Below are positions 12,801 to 25,185 of a DNA stretch of 64,000 nucleotides, piece by piece. Position 1 is the stretch's first letter. Each line of letters begins with the position of its first letter. The stretch is from Amaranthus tricolor (Eukaryota > Streptophyta > Magnoliopsida > Caryophyllales > Amaranthaceae). Under the pieces are notes generated by a model. It had not been told where the DNA came from, ran no database searches, and saw nothing but the letters and a program-made list of their open reading frames with translations. The DNA is taken from assembly GCF_026212465.1 (NCBI RefSeq), contig NC_080057.1, positions 24,702,647 to 24,766,646 on the forward strand. The letters run 5' to 3'. The translations under genes and the position numbers were made by a program.

Positions 12801-15597
12801 ATCCCAGAAACGGTGTATTTTGGAATACTTTCGCTGAAGCATCTCAGGACTGACTCAAGCAAAAGCTCTACACAAACATGATAAATTATGATAAAGACAT
12901 GTATACGAAATTAAAAACCAATGCCGATTGACGACGCATCTAGCTTTCCAAAGGATAAGACTTAAAAATACATCATAACTAGAAATGTTATAATAAAAAC
13001 AGATAAGCTCAAGCATAGACCTAACAAACTTAATCTGTAATAAAAAAATTGTTTACTAGCAAATTCGGATGCATTAACATAGAAGGAAATCTGTTTTACA
13101 CAACTAGCCTCAAACTTCTCATCTGAAAATAAAATTTAATTCAAGTGGATAATAATGAAATAAGGATCTACATGAGGGGAACCCTGTAATCGATTACTGC
13201 ATAGAATAGCTTTTTTTGGAACTTTGCATAAAATATTGTACGCGTTTTCAAATCTCAACTGACCCCTTTGAGAAAAGATGATTTTATGAAATCAAACTCC
13301 ATGTGAGAATAAATTAGTCCTACGCCACTGTAAAATAGCTTCACTTTTGTCAACTCATGGTTTGAACTTTGAAGAGGTAACGTCAATAAATAGTAATATA
13401 AACATCTTGAGCCACAAAAAAATTGGATGCACATCACAAGCTGCAGCCAAACACCTTTTCAACAACCAATTGCATGCCATTGCATGAACATTAATATCAA
13501 GCATTTCAGCCAATCTTTTCTCACCACTTAGATACATACTTTAAACCTAACAAGCTGAAACCAATTCAATTCCACCAAATAAACATCAAGTGTCTTTTGC
13601 TTACAGAATCTTATAGTTAACATAAGGAGGCAATAGTGCTTCAAAGAAATTTCAGTTCAGGAAAAAAGTTTCCCCCTTTGGTTGGATTGTTAGTTTGTGC
13701 ATTCTAGTACGGGGGCATAAGTTGACAATTAGCACTAGTTGCATCAGTCAATGACCGTGACAGAGATCTTAAACGCTTCGATATGGTATTGTGTTTAGCT
13801 TCCTATGCTCAACAAATCACAAACATAGGACACGCCGGACAGACCTATGGTAAAATTTGAGAACAGCTGCCCCTTCCCCATGTTTACATCATTCTAATAA
13901 CCCTGATCATTAATATTTGTGCATTAGGTTCATTTTAAGCATAGCATAATAATAATAAGTGAAATTCCACATGGTAGCATCCAGTTTTCATGAAACGCCA
14001 TTGGTAGCACTTTTGTTAGATTTTTCCGCATGGTAGCATCCAATTTATGCACTATCTAACAGTCGTAGCATTTTTTGTTAAATTCTTGTTAAAATCTGTT
14101 TAATTCATCATTTTGTAAGATTTTTCCACATGGTAGCATCTAGTTTTTGCTCTCAAATGTTTAATTCACCAATTTAACTTTTAATTCACCGATTAATTTA
14201 TCAACGCCCTTTAATGCTGTAAGAATTAAGTAGATATGTATTAGTGCTTGAAATGCACCTTTTGAACTTATGAAATGCACTTTTTTTGAGCTTATAAAAT
14301 GCACCTTTTGAATTATTTATTAGTGTTTGTAATGCACCTTTTGAACTTTATAATGCCAATAATTTGAACGAAGATAAAATTGTTACAACATTTAGTGACG
14401 TTGATACATTAATCGGTGAATGAAAAGTTAAAATGGTGAATTAAACATTTGAGAGCAAAAACTGGATGCTACCATGTGGAAAAATCTTACAAAATGACGA
14501 ACTAAACAGATTTTAACAAAAATTTAACAAAAATTGCTAAGGCAGTTAGATAGTGCATAAACTGGATGCTACCATGTGGAAAAATCTTACAAAAGTGCTA
14601 CCACTGGCGTTTTATGAAAATTGGATGCTACCACGTGAAATTTCCCTAATAATAAAGCTACGCTTAACAAACTCCAAGTGAAGATCCTACCACTATACCA
14701 ATTCAAGCCTAAAATATGCACACCAGTCCACACCTGAAACCAACCTCTTGCAGTAATATTTGGTAAAATTAGCCTACATTACACCTCTACGAAAGACCCT
14801 TCTTCCCACACCCTTGCTCTGCGATTACGATTTATGCATGGGGCTATTTTTTAATAATTTGAACTCATAAGTACAGATCAACAAAGATCAATGTGCCTAA
14901 TACCTATATTAATCTCCTAATCCGAACATACAGCATAACTAGGTCAATACGCCCGCTAACACCCGGTCAAATCAAAAGTAACATTTTATGAAGCAGTCAC
15001 CATCAAACCCTGAACTCTGATACCAAGAGTAACCATACCCACTTCACTAAGAAAATCAAAAGATAATTCAATCAATATTTTAACAAAATCACCTTTTAAT
15101 TAGGGTAGCAGATAAAGCATGCAAGCTGCAAAATAGCTTAATATAATTAAAATTGATGTTAAGATTAACAATTCTAACATTAGGGACAATCAAAGGAAAC
15201 TCAAGATCCAAAATCAACATTACAATACTTTAAACTCAATAAATTCCAACTTCCCTCCATTTAAATACAATAGTAATACCTAAACAAATAGAAAACAAAC
15301 CTTGATTAAAGCAGGATCAAAAACAACATCAGCTTTATTCTGTAGCAAAGCAACAGAAGCTTTAAAGACGCCATTAATGGAAGAAAGAATTGATTCAACA
15401 GAATTCGAGCAAGCTGAACAAGTCATACCACCTATGCTGACTTGAATTCTTCTGGAATCATGATTATTACCGTCCTCCAATTCAACAGAATCATGATAAT
15501 AATCAAGTAAACGAACATCTTCGAAGTTTTCAGTATCGGAATGATCATCAGTGAAGCGGGAAGAGGTTAATTGGAGGTTTTTGGTGCTCGGCGCCAT
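6842..15597 (-). CDS. RAN1: Copper-transporting P1B-ATPase, RAN1/HMA7 type
   Basis: Nine exons join in phase: 15597-15301, 12319-11705, 10691-10265, 9954-9629, 9165-9107, 9006-8664, 8380-8183, 8088-7831, 7318-6842. All have GT-AG introns and the total is 3000 nt, giving 999 residues plus stop, close to about 1000 for Arabidopsis RAN1. Seen in order: two heavy-metal-binding domains with CxxC (GMTCSAC at 57-63, MTCAAC at 140-145), a third degenerate domain lacking CxxC (about 210-290), transmembrane segments from about 300, TGES (494-497), the Cu(I) channel motif CPC (611-613), phosphorylated DKTGT (655-659), HP (694-695) and GDGIND (874-879). Every catalytic motif is present. In Arabidopsis RAN1 loads copper into ethylene receptors from an endomembrane compartment, and the same role is inferred here. 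Intron 1 (about 3 kb) carries a Mutator-type MITE. Separate short open stretches are exons, not fragments of a broken gene. Confidence 0.96.
7513..7621. mobile_element. MITE-like repeat in RAN1 intron 8 (family copy 1)
   Basis: The left end GTAACATGATTCACCAG and right end GATTAGTGAATCATGTGAC are an inverted pair, and the core contains ATTCGCTTTCTTTGATTCGC. Related copies sit in the cyclin 5' UTR intron (30059-30169) and in COMET intron 1 (about 60775-60915). No target duplication is clear. Confidence 0.5.
13959..14646. mobile_element. Mutator-type MITE with very long inverted arms, in RAN1 intron 1
   Basis: A 688-bp foldback element flanked by a perfect 9-bp duplication TAATAATAA (13950-13958 and 14647-14655), the length typical of Mutator-like elements. 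The left end reads GTGAAATTCCACATGGTAGC, and the reverse complement of the right end reads GGGAAATTTCACGTGGTAGC. The arms stay similar for more than 200 bp, with the word ATGGTAGCATCC repeated several times per arm. It holds no coding capacity, so it would need transposase from elsewhere. Confidence 0.85.
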
Positions 15598-15979
15598 TGA
15601 CGGTGCCGAGCAAGAATTGAAGAGAGAGAGAAATGGAGAAATATTTATTGAAAATAAAAATAAAATTTAGGCGAAAAAAAAAAGAGGGAGAAAAGAAAGG
15701 ATTTAACGAGAAAAAAGTTTGACGAGAAATGGGAATGGGTCGCCGTTGTGGAATAATGACTAGATGGTCCATTTCATACTACTATTATCTCCATTGTTGA
15801 TTGTTGATTGTTGATTGTACTACCATATTTGGTACTCCTATTTTGTACTACATATTTTTTTTACTCTTCTTTTTTTAAAATATTTTTTTTACTCTATTTT
15901 GTTGAATTTCTTCTCTTATTTTTCTTTGTAGATCTTTTTCGAGCCAATAAATTCTTTTATTGTATTTTCATAATTTAAT
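15598..15979. promoter_or_regulatory. RAN1 5' UTR and promoter region
   Basis: Upstream of the RAN1 ATG on the minus strand. The segment 15598-15780 is purine/pyrimidine-skewed and probably contains the 5' UTR. A short tandem TTGTTGATTGTTGATTG lies at 15796-15813. I see no convincing TATA box. Confidence 0.35.
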
Positions 15980-16429
15980 GAAAAAATTATCCTGAATAAT
16001 TCGAACTTTCACTGATTTTCCTACAATAATACGAACTTTCAATTAACCATGAATAATACGAGCTTTAATACATATTTCCCGCTAGCATACCTGACCGGTT
16101 CTTTAGCCGGAGAAACGGTAAATTCCCCATTTCTTCATTATGCTAGCGGGAATTATGTATCAAAGTTCGTATTTTATTCATAGTTAATTGAAAGTTCGTA
16201 TTAATGTAGGAAAATCAGTGAAAATTAGTATTATTCAGGATAATTTTTCTTACTTAGTTTTATTAGCCAAAAAAAAATTTTAAAGGAATGAGTAAGTTTA
16301 CCGGTAACAGGTAAAATGGTATGCCAGCGGGAAATATGTATCAAAGTTCGTATTATTCATGGTTAATTGAAAGTTTGTATTATTGTAGGAAAATCAGTGA
16401 AAGTTCGTATTATTCAGGGTAATTTTTCC
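15980..16429. mobile_element. Mutator-type MITE with a duplicated right arm
   Basis: Flanked by a perfect 9-bp duplication TAATTTAAT (15971-15979 and 16430-16438). The left end is GAAAAAATTATCCTGAATAA, and the right end read in reverse complement is GGAAAAATTACCCTGAATAA. There is one left arm (to about 16085) but two right arms (about 16145-16255 and 16325-16429), each carrying TATGTATCAAAGTTCGTATT. It is noncoding. Confidence 0.85.
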
Positions 16430-16659
16430 TAATTTAATCATATTTTTCATGAGTGAGGTATAATGGGTACAATTATAATGATGATGAGAACGTGAGGACT
16501 ACAAGAGGTCAAGAGGGGGCAGTGAGAATCAACTCATGAATTTTATGTGGAGAAAATGGTAATTAGTTCAACTAATAAAAGACTTGATTCTCTTTTAGTA
16601 CATGTAATATGAGTGTATTATAATTGAAAAGTTATGAGTTGGAGTCTTGAATAATTTTA

Positions 16660-16878
16660 GGAAAAATTACCGTGAATAATATAATATTTTGTTAATTTCT
16701 CTATAATATTACCAATTATTAATTAACCATGAATAATAACAACTTAAAGGGGTGTTTTCTAAGAAAATCCATAACATATTAAAAATTAAACTATAGATAA
16801 TTATAAGACAAAAAAATTTGTGAATTAGTTAATAAACTAAAGTTGCCAAAAATTTGTATTATTCACGATAATCTGTCC
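16660..16878. mobile_element. Short Mutator-type MITE of the same group
   Basis: A 219-bp element flanked by a perfect 9-bp duplication ATAATTTTA (16651-16659 and 16879-16887). Its left terminus GGAAAAATTACCGTGAATAA and right terminus TATTATTCACGATAATCTG are inverted and clearly related to the element 230 bp away at 15980-16429. Confidence 0.8.
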
Positions 16879-17283
16879 ATAATTTTATTGTAGAATTATA
16901 GGATTACTTTACATTTGTTTTATTTTGTTTCTTTTGACTTTAAAATACTAATATTGTTAGCGATTTTTATTACAAATTTTTGTGTGAGAAGATCTTATCA
17001 TGAGGCGCTCTTTATACATAAACTGAATAACCCAGCTAATACTATTATGGATATATAGGCTTTTTTTTGAGCTCATCTAATTGAGAGACGGTCTTTTATT
17101 AAAGTAACTAAGTTGTTACATATGTGAAAAATGAAAAACTCTAAAAAAAATTCTAACATAGTTGGGTATTTAATAAAAATATTGAATAATTTAAATTTGT
17201 AGTTATTGAAAAGGGCAAAAGAAAACTTATTATAATTAAAAAAATTGTAATCATACTCTTAAATATTGCTTATTGACTCTACT

Positions 17284-17611
17284 GACCCGTTTGATTAGTG
17301 GTACTAAATAGCGGCAATAAGAATGATTTATAATGTAAAATTTCATCAAAAGTTTCATATCATTCTCATGGTAATGAAACTTTGATCACAAAAAACTTTG
17401 ATCACAAAAAAGTTTTTTTGTTTATAAATTTCCATTACCACCTAATACCACCTCTCACAATAGTAATGCATTAGAATGAATTTTATGAAGAAAATGAGAT
17501 GATTGGAGTTAGACAAGCATGACCATCAAGGTAGCCAATATATTTTTCAACTAAAATATACTAATTTTTCATTCTCATTATCACCGTTTATTACTACCTA
17601 CCAAACGGACC
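17284..17611. mobile_element. MITE-like element with 40-bp inverted ends
   Basis: The left end GACCCGTTTGATTAGTGGTA and the reverse complement of the right end GGTCCGTTTGGTAGGTAGTA match over about 40 bp, continuing into AGAATGA-type sequence. Ends of this kind occur in PIF/Harbinger-derived MITEs. I could not settle a 3-bp target duplication, so the superfamily is a guess. Confidence 0.5.
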
Positions 17612-18613
17612 GTAAATACCCCAAACAATAAATTGAAACTAATGTGCAAATTGTTCAAGGCTACGTACCCCAATATTTGGTGTCTATAGAGTTGAATAAT
17701 AATTGAAGGTATTTTGAGTCAATGAGCAATAGTTAAAAGTATTATTTACAAATTTTCCAAAAAAAAACTAAATAATCTCTTTGACTCTTCTATGCACTTT
17801 ATGTTTTTCATTTGTTTTTGCACGTTTGTCGGTGCACTAATTCAATCATTAATATATTTAATTGTAATATATCTAATCGTGAATAATTAATAATTAAAAA
17901 TATTTTATATTAATAAAAACTATATTGAGACAAATTAAATAAGTATCTACATATTTATGCTTTAACTTATAAATTAAAATAAATACAAATCAAAATAATT
18001 GGTAAATAGTAAAAAAATCTAAATTCATACACTTAAAGTAGAGATGACAGATGAGCAAGTAAAATATTAGGAGGTTTATCTATTTTAGACTAAACTCAAT
18101 TATTAATGACAATTTTAAAAATTTATTGCAACAGAAAATATTAATTTTCTTTATATTATTTATTTTATATTATTTGGATGAAAAAATTTATATTAATTGA
18201 AAATACAAAATAAGCTGAAAAAACAATATTTTAAACGTGAGGTTTGATTATCCATACACCAAATCATGCCCATATGGCCACGCCCCACATGTGACAGGAC
18301 TGCATTTAATACATTCGTGTTTTATTTTTTTGGAGAACAATACATTTGTGTTACTATTTCTTACTTGCCATCAAGTTTGCAAACCAACAAAAGCGGGGAA
18401 ATGTGATATTTTTATGCAGCAAAATCTATGGATAAGTTTAAAAAATAAATTAAATATGTAGACGGAAAAAAAAAATGTCTTGTATAAGATCGTTTCATTA
18501 TGAGACGGGTTCATCTAATAAGTTATTTCTTCAATTGATTACTTTAAGATTATTAGTAATCGTTTTAAGGTTATAAGTAATCATTCTAAGACTATAAAAC
18601 ATATTATATTAAA

Positions 18614-18806
18614 ATTATCACAAATTCTTGTGAGAGATGGTCTTGGACCGGCCCATCAAATATTTAGGTATTTAGAGTAATGTAAGTAGACATTTAAGAT
18701 ATGAAAGTAGGCATTAAGGGTAATGTAAGTAAGCACTAAGAATACGGTAAGTAGACATTAATCTTTAATGGGCTGGGCTTAGATACGTCTCTTAAGAGAC
18801 TAGCTA
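18614..18806. repeat. Dispersed repeat family R1, copy 1
   Basis: Begins TATCACAAATTCTTGTGAGA and ends near GTCTCTTAAGAGACTAG. The interior contains recurring GTAAGTAGACATTAAG-like words. An inverted second copy is at about 27525-27785. It is noncoding and the class is unknown to me. Confidence 0.65.
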
Positions 18807-19812
18807 TAAAATTATAAGTAATCATTTTAAAACAAAAAATGTAAATTGGGCCAACCCAATAGAGAAGGTCTCATCGTGAGATCGTCTCATTTAAGAATTA
18901 GCGAAAACATAACACTTCTATGAATTAAAGCAAAACTTCTTCCACAAGTATAGTAAAATTGATGGAACGTAATAAAAAGAAAAGACAGATAAAATTAGTG
19001 GGATAAAAAGAGTGCCTTGCCTTACTCTCGTAACTTTCATTAGTATAATTTATAAGCAACTTAAGACAAGGAAGGAAAAAATTATGTTTTATATGGAGGT
19101 ATGGAAAATGTGTAGACAAAATGAAAAATTAAATTGGAAAATGTGTAGACAAAATAAAAAATTAAATTAAATTAAATACGAGGACGAGATGTTAAAAAAT
19201 AATATAAATTATTGATGGAACTAACTAAAAAACAAAGACATGTAAAATTTGTGGGATAAAGGGAATACTTTACTTCGGTATTTGTAAGCAATTCAAGACA
19301 AGATTGAAAAAAAAATAATATTTTATACTATGATATAAAATGTGCTGATAAAATTTGAAAATATATTAATTGTATAAATAAAAATTTAAAAATGTGAGTC
19401 ATAGAAAAAAATATAGCATGGCATACTAAAAAAATTGTACTAAACACAAATAGGATGGTGGGAGTAATGTTTTAACAACTTGTCTCCTATTTCTATTTAC
19501 ATATACAATCATGGAAGGTCTAGGCGATTCGACATAAATGACTTCTATACTTACGCTTTGGTTTTGATTTTTCCAATATAAAATTTGAAATATTCTAAAT
19601 TTCTAGAATATATTTGTATTAAGAATTCAATGTAATGTTATTGTATATGATAACCGAATTTTAGGTGAATTTTCTATTATCATTAGTGGTTGTATACTCT
19701 TTGGATTAATAGTGAGGACCGCTACTAAAAGCAGTAAACTTTAAAAATTTATTATTGGTTAATTACTGTTTTAATTGACTTATTTAACTAATTCATAGTA
19801 CATACTATTATA

Positions 19813-20082
19813 CTCTCTTCTATCCACCTTAAAAGTCTCATTTGACTTTTTACGAATTTTAAGGAGAGTCAAAAGTGGGACCCTAAGAGTAGGAAAGAGA
19901 GTGATATTATGGGTTTTTAATGTAAGGGAGAAAAATTAGTATGGGTAATGGAGGGTATAATTGAAAATAGGATAAAGCTACTAAGTGCATAAAAGTCAAA
20001 AACCCATATCAAAAATAGAAATGGGACAATTAAGGTGACTTGACCATAAAAAAATAGGACACATAAGCTGAACAGGAGGGAG
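19813..20082. mobile_element. Stowaway-like MITE
   Basis: Left CTCTCTTCTATCCACCTTA and right TAAGCTGAACAGGAGGGAG form terminal inverted repeats flanked by TA on both sides. It is 270 bp and noncoding. Confidence 0.65.
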
Positions 20083-21238
20083 TATTTATTTTTAAGAAAA
20101 GTGTATAAGTCAATTGTTAATGAAATATTTGGTAAAAGTAATTGTTGGTTGTTGTTTATATATTAAAAAATATACCAAAAGTGTAAGAGCCAAATAATAA
20201 ACTAGCCATGACAATTTTTTAGCTTTGGTTTATATACATTATAAAACAAAATTTTTTTAACTGTTTATCAACCAATAAATTAAAAATCAACAAAAAAACT
20301 AACCATTAGCCAAACACGTACACTTTTACATTATAGAGAATTAGACATTGCAGTTCTATAAGACAAATGCCTATTAATTATAGCTATTGGATGAAAATAT
20401 TGGTTAATTTGACTAACAGAAAATATTAATTGATTTACTATTTGACAAGTCAATTGTTTAAATGTTATAAGAACATTTGATTAAAATATTTTTAGTGGTC
20501 AGTTAGTTATTAGATATATAGTTGATCAAAAAATCAAAATTCAATAAAAAAACTAAGTCTAGTAGTTATTTGAAGTTGACTTTAAAGTTTAGCTTTTCAA
20601 ATGTCTTAAAGAATAAAAACATTAACAAACACTTTTTTTTAACTATTTAATAATAAAAAAGATAAAATTAAAAGTCAACAAAAAAATTCAATATAAATTC
20701 AATTTACCAAAGACATCGTTATTTATCTCTATGCAAGGCTCTTAGTATTTGGGGTAAACTTGATCATATTTCATTATCCCTTTTTTTGAGGGGATACAAA
20801 TATGAATTGTCTATTGACTTAGATAAGAATTGTCCGTTACATTCACTCACTCAAGCCCAATTTTTGAGTACTATATTGGTTTGATAACGATGATTATTAC
20901 TTCCTTTGTTTTCATTTAAACTTTCAATTTATTTTTTGCGCAGATTCCAATGCAAACTTAAAATAGAAATAAATTGTAATTATAAGTTTTTAAAATTTTA
21001 AAAAATTAATATTTAAAAAATATATATTAAGACGAACTTATCAAGATCCTACATAATTTTTTTTATATGGAGCAATAAAATATCATAGTCAAAATTTAAT
21101 ACTAAAATTTATAAATTGTATTTGAAAAGAAGAGTGAGTATGTGTTTTCCCAATTAAATATGCCATCCCTTGGCCAAACATTAGCAAGGACCTAGAGTAC
21201 TAGAAAACGATAGACTCGAGCAACACAACGAGAGAGCC

Positions 21239-24200
21239 ATGGCGAGAATCTGGGTTCAACGTTCATCTATGCTACGATCTCTACTTCGTCCTCAACAATC
21301 TCGTCCTGTTTCTATTCGAATTCCGCCATTATCATCCCTAGTTTCTCCTTCGATTTCTCAATTATCTCATCCCATGCCGCTGTCTACCTTCACCATTCCC
21401 ACCGCTGCCTGTTGTTTTTCCTCTTCTTCCCTCGCTTCCAGAAGCTATTCCTCCGACTCAGGTACGATCAACGTATTGCTCTAACTTCATCTATAACCTA
21501 TGCTTGATTTTGTATTGATACTAGTGCTTCAAAAATGTGCGAATGGAGTTTCAGCTTATTCAGGAATCCTAAATCAAGGAGTCCAAAAATTAATTTATTT
21601 TTTTTAGTTTAGTTACTTATTTTTACTTTCTAGGCATCGAACTTTGGGAAGTATGTAAAATAATAGGCTTAGAAAGTTTTTGAGCATTTTCTATTCGCCT
21701 CTGAGCTTATTGTGTAATTTGTATTTTGTATGTTGAATTCAGAGTTACCATCGAATGTGGTTTTGGTCAAGTCTGATGATCAATTGAATGCCTCTCTTCA
21801 GAAGGCGGAAGGTGATTGCCTTTAGTTGTCTAATTCATGGTTATTGATTTGCTATAAATTCTGATTTTTTTTCTCCTGCCAGATGAATTGTCGCAAGCAA
21901 TCTTCTACTATACTGCAGTGTGGTGTGGTCCTTGTAAGTTTGAGCATTGCTATTTGCTAATTTGATGTTTATACTCTTTTGGGAATCTCATTTTAGCTGT
22001 TTTAGATTTGGGTAATTGGAACAATTGGAGTGAGCTTAATAATTTTGGAAATTAAATTCCAAGATAGAACTGGTCTTTTCTCTAGAATTACTAAAAAGTA
22101 GCATGTGAAAATTAAATACAAAAACAATGTCGAAGTGTTAATCACAAAGATTGGGAATTTGGGATTGTCTACATGAATGATAAATGAATCCCTTTGTTCG
22201 TCCGCATAAAATCTCCTTTCCTATTCTTTCCAGTTATCTACTATGTCAACTTGTATATCTAGGTCTTTGGTTCATTACCATGAGATGTGACTGAGTTTTA
22301 CGGAGTTTGATGTGAAATCGATGGTTCAAGCACTCACTAGCAGAGCTTGATGTGACATCGATGAATATTGAATTCTGAGAACTCAACTGAAGTGAAGTAG
22401 ATGAACATTGAAATATGATAAATGAACTGAACTAAATTGAAGTGATCTCAATAAAAAGTTTATAGTAGCTTGTTACTTGTATTGTGCACTGTGCACTAAA
22501 AAGATGCACTATGATACACATAGAGAGCAAGATACTGCACAACACTAACTTACTGCACAAATCTGTCATTGTTAAGCACTTATTTTCATTATATCTAGAT
22601 TATTTTTTATCAAATTTTAGGTTGTAGAAGTGCTACTTAAGTCTCTCTTATTGTTGCATTATAGGCTTGTAGGTGAGTTTGCTTCTCCTCATATGAATTT
22701 ACTCATGCTCCATGCTCATGACACCAAGAAATTATTTTTCTATGGGCACTAAGCAATATTTTACTAAATTGGAAATTTTTCTTAGCTCTTTTGAATTTGG
22801 CTTTGCTATGTTTACCATCATGGTTCAATAATGTAATTCATCTTACCTATCAACTCTTATATTAGAGAGTATCTCCTACTCATATAAATTTTGTTGTTAA
22901 TGTCATTTCTTATTAGTTTATACTTGATCTTTCTACAAAATCAAAGGTTGTTTGTAAATTGCACCTAGTCGTGTACAATGTGCGAGGCATGTAGATTATT
23001 GTATATAAACGTGAACTAGAATAGTTTTGCACAATGTAGAGGATTCTCTTCATTCTTGTCTCACTCAAGTCTCTTTCGTATCTTCTCACTCGATATTCTA
23101 TCTTTTATATCTTTCCATTCATCCATCTTTGCATACTCATTTCGGTTTCCCCATCAACTAGGATATTTTTCTAAAAGTTTCACATTCTAACACATATTAA
23201 TTAGCGGCCTAGTGCCCGCTAGAAAAATTCCTTTAAGATTAGTGGGACACATAGGTCTCATATTATTGTAGCTGACATTTTCATGTGGGTCTTAATTTAC
23301 GTCTTTGGTCAATATATTTGCTTTTAAGCAAAATTGACCCTACGTACTTGAAAGTTGAAACATTCATAAGTACTTTAGAATAGAAGTCTTTTCTTGGAAT
23401 ACTCAAGAAGGAAAAGTGACATATGTTTTGTAATGTGTGTTTATTGGATTTGTAAATCTTAATGTATAAAGAATGAATTTGAGCCGACGAACATTTTTTT
23501 GTAGGTCAATTTCTGTGGCCAGATATGAAGAAACTGAGTGAAGGTTTGCCTAATGTTAAGTTCTACAAGATTGATATTGATGAGGTGATATTCTTTCCTA
23601 TTAAAATTTAGTGTCTATTCACTATTGTTCTGCCAAAAATTATTATTCTAAATCTCTAATTTATTATTTCTTAATACTTTTTTTTATTTCTGATAAGTAG
23701 GACTCTTGGAAAACATTGCATTGATATTGAAAGTATGTTGGCTATATGAAGATATAACTAATCAAGGATAGTTGATACATCTTTTAAGTAGCATAGCTAG
23801 GTTTACCTCCTATTGAAGTTATATTGAGATTATCAAATAGACATATAGTTGATCTTTGTTTCATTTTGCCTCCAAATTAGGTCTTCTCTTGTGGGAGCTC
23901 ATGTGGTTAGAATTCATTTGAGCTTAAATTTCTGACAAGTTTGTAATTATTGGTATGCGATTTTTTCCAGGTGGGAACAGGACCTACTATAAACAAGTTA
24001 AATATATTTTCTGTGGTAAGGTTCCTGGTCTTTCGCTCTTTGTTTAATCTTTTATCTTTCTGGTGTATTTGAAATTAGTTGGCTTTTATCATACATGGCA
24101 TACTCATAGGGTCATAAATAATGTAAAAGAATAAAAGTTGTTAGAGTTGTATTTTTAGGGTGCTATGTCAGTAGCCTTTTATTAGCTTGTATTTTCTTGT

Positions 24201-25185
24201 TTGTATTTCCCCTCCCATATCTTATAAATAGAGGCGAGTATGGGATGTGTTTGAAGTATAAGAAATATCTATAGAGAGAAGTGGAAACACTTAGGAGTGT
24301 TTGGGAGACTCGAACGTCCCATAGTATCGTTCTTGTATTCATTAATAAAGGTTGTTTTGATTACCATCTTGGCTGATCTGTTACAGCTTTATCTTCATTG
24401 TTGACTTAAAGTAAGTTTCAGCTTCTGATTTCATAGAAGTATGCCACTACTTTCAGACTATATGTTTGAGGCTTAAATTTATCTTTTTCTTGTTTCCTCG
24501 CCTCTGAACTTGTTATTTGGAAGACGAGAATTACAAAGCATTGAAGGTGCTTAAGAGACGAGGATGATTTTGTCATAATGGCGCTTCATCATCTAGAAAC
24601 TTTACCTATTCCTATGGTATCTTACATTGGAAGTCTTAATGATGCATGGAATGTTAATGCTTTTGTGTGGATATCTTGTTTGGGTGGCTCAATACTCACG
24701 ATCATTTGCAAACTTGACACTTGCTTCCCATTAATGGGGCATTTTGGTAAGGTTTCTTGATGTTTCCTATTTTGCTGTCTAATGCCACATTGCATCTCAA
24801 AGCTTTCAAATTTGCTATCGAGTGCCTCCATTTAATATATGTTACGTATGTCATGATATGAGTTACGACATCGCAAATGTGAATTTAAATGGAATGGATG
24901 GCGAGAATTTTATTAAACTTTATAGTTGTCATATTCACACCTTCTTTGTCTATTCTGAAACTTCAGCTTACATCATTGTTGATTTTTTCAACTGCAATTT
25001 CTTTGTGCAATGATCTCATTGTTGAATCTCTCTGGTTGCACGCTTTTCATAATTTTTACTTGTGTACTTTTTTTTGCTCTTGTTAGCCTACTCTCCACTT
25101 TTTTAAGAATGGCAAGAAAGCTGCAGAAGTGGTTGGTGCTGATGTGAAGAAAATTAAGGATATATCATCTGCACTCTACAAGTAA
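21239..25185 (+). CDS. TRXO: Mitochondrial thioredoxin o
   Basis: Six exons join in phase: 21239-21461, 21743-21811, 21883-21933, 23505-23584, 23971-24015, 25087-25185. They total 567 nt, giving 188 residues plus stop. The N terminus (about 1-75) is rich in Arg and Ser and poor in acidic residues, as in a mitochondrial presequence. The thioredoxin fold follows, with the redox active site WCGPC at 111-115 and the conserved cis-proline at 157 in VPTLHFF. Known o-type thioredoxins are reduced by NADPH-thioredoxin reductase and control mitochondrial enzymes and alternative oxidase. The overall length fits. The start ATG has good context (GAGAGCCATGG). Position 142-150 reads as a small linker (VGTGPTINK), somewhat unlike other thioredoxins. 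Intron 5 holds an LTR-like insertion. Confidence 0.94.
24139..24384 (+). mobile_element. Probable solo LTR or small LTR element in Trx o intron 5
   Basis: Begins TGTTAGAGTTGTAT and ends GATCTGTTACA, the TG...CA form of LTRs. Inside are a TATA-like TTATAAATAGAGGCGAG (about 24220) and an AATAAA signal (about 24345), spaced as in an LTR promoter and polyadenylation unit. It is about 246 bp. I find no convincing 5-bp target duplication, so the ends may be shifted. Confidence 0.5.

Larger units (their letters stand above)
16888..21238. other. Intergenic repeat-rich region between RAN1 and Trx o
   Basis: No gene is visible. The stretch holds the elements listed separately at 17284-17611, 18614-18806 and 19813-20082. 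It also has AT-rich tracts with TTTGGTAAAAGT...TTAGCCAAAC-type inverted ends around 20120-20320, and diverged Stowaway-family sequence at about 17840-18010. The last 60 bp before 21239 are presumably the Trx o 5' UTR. Confidence 0.5.
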
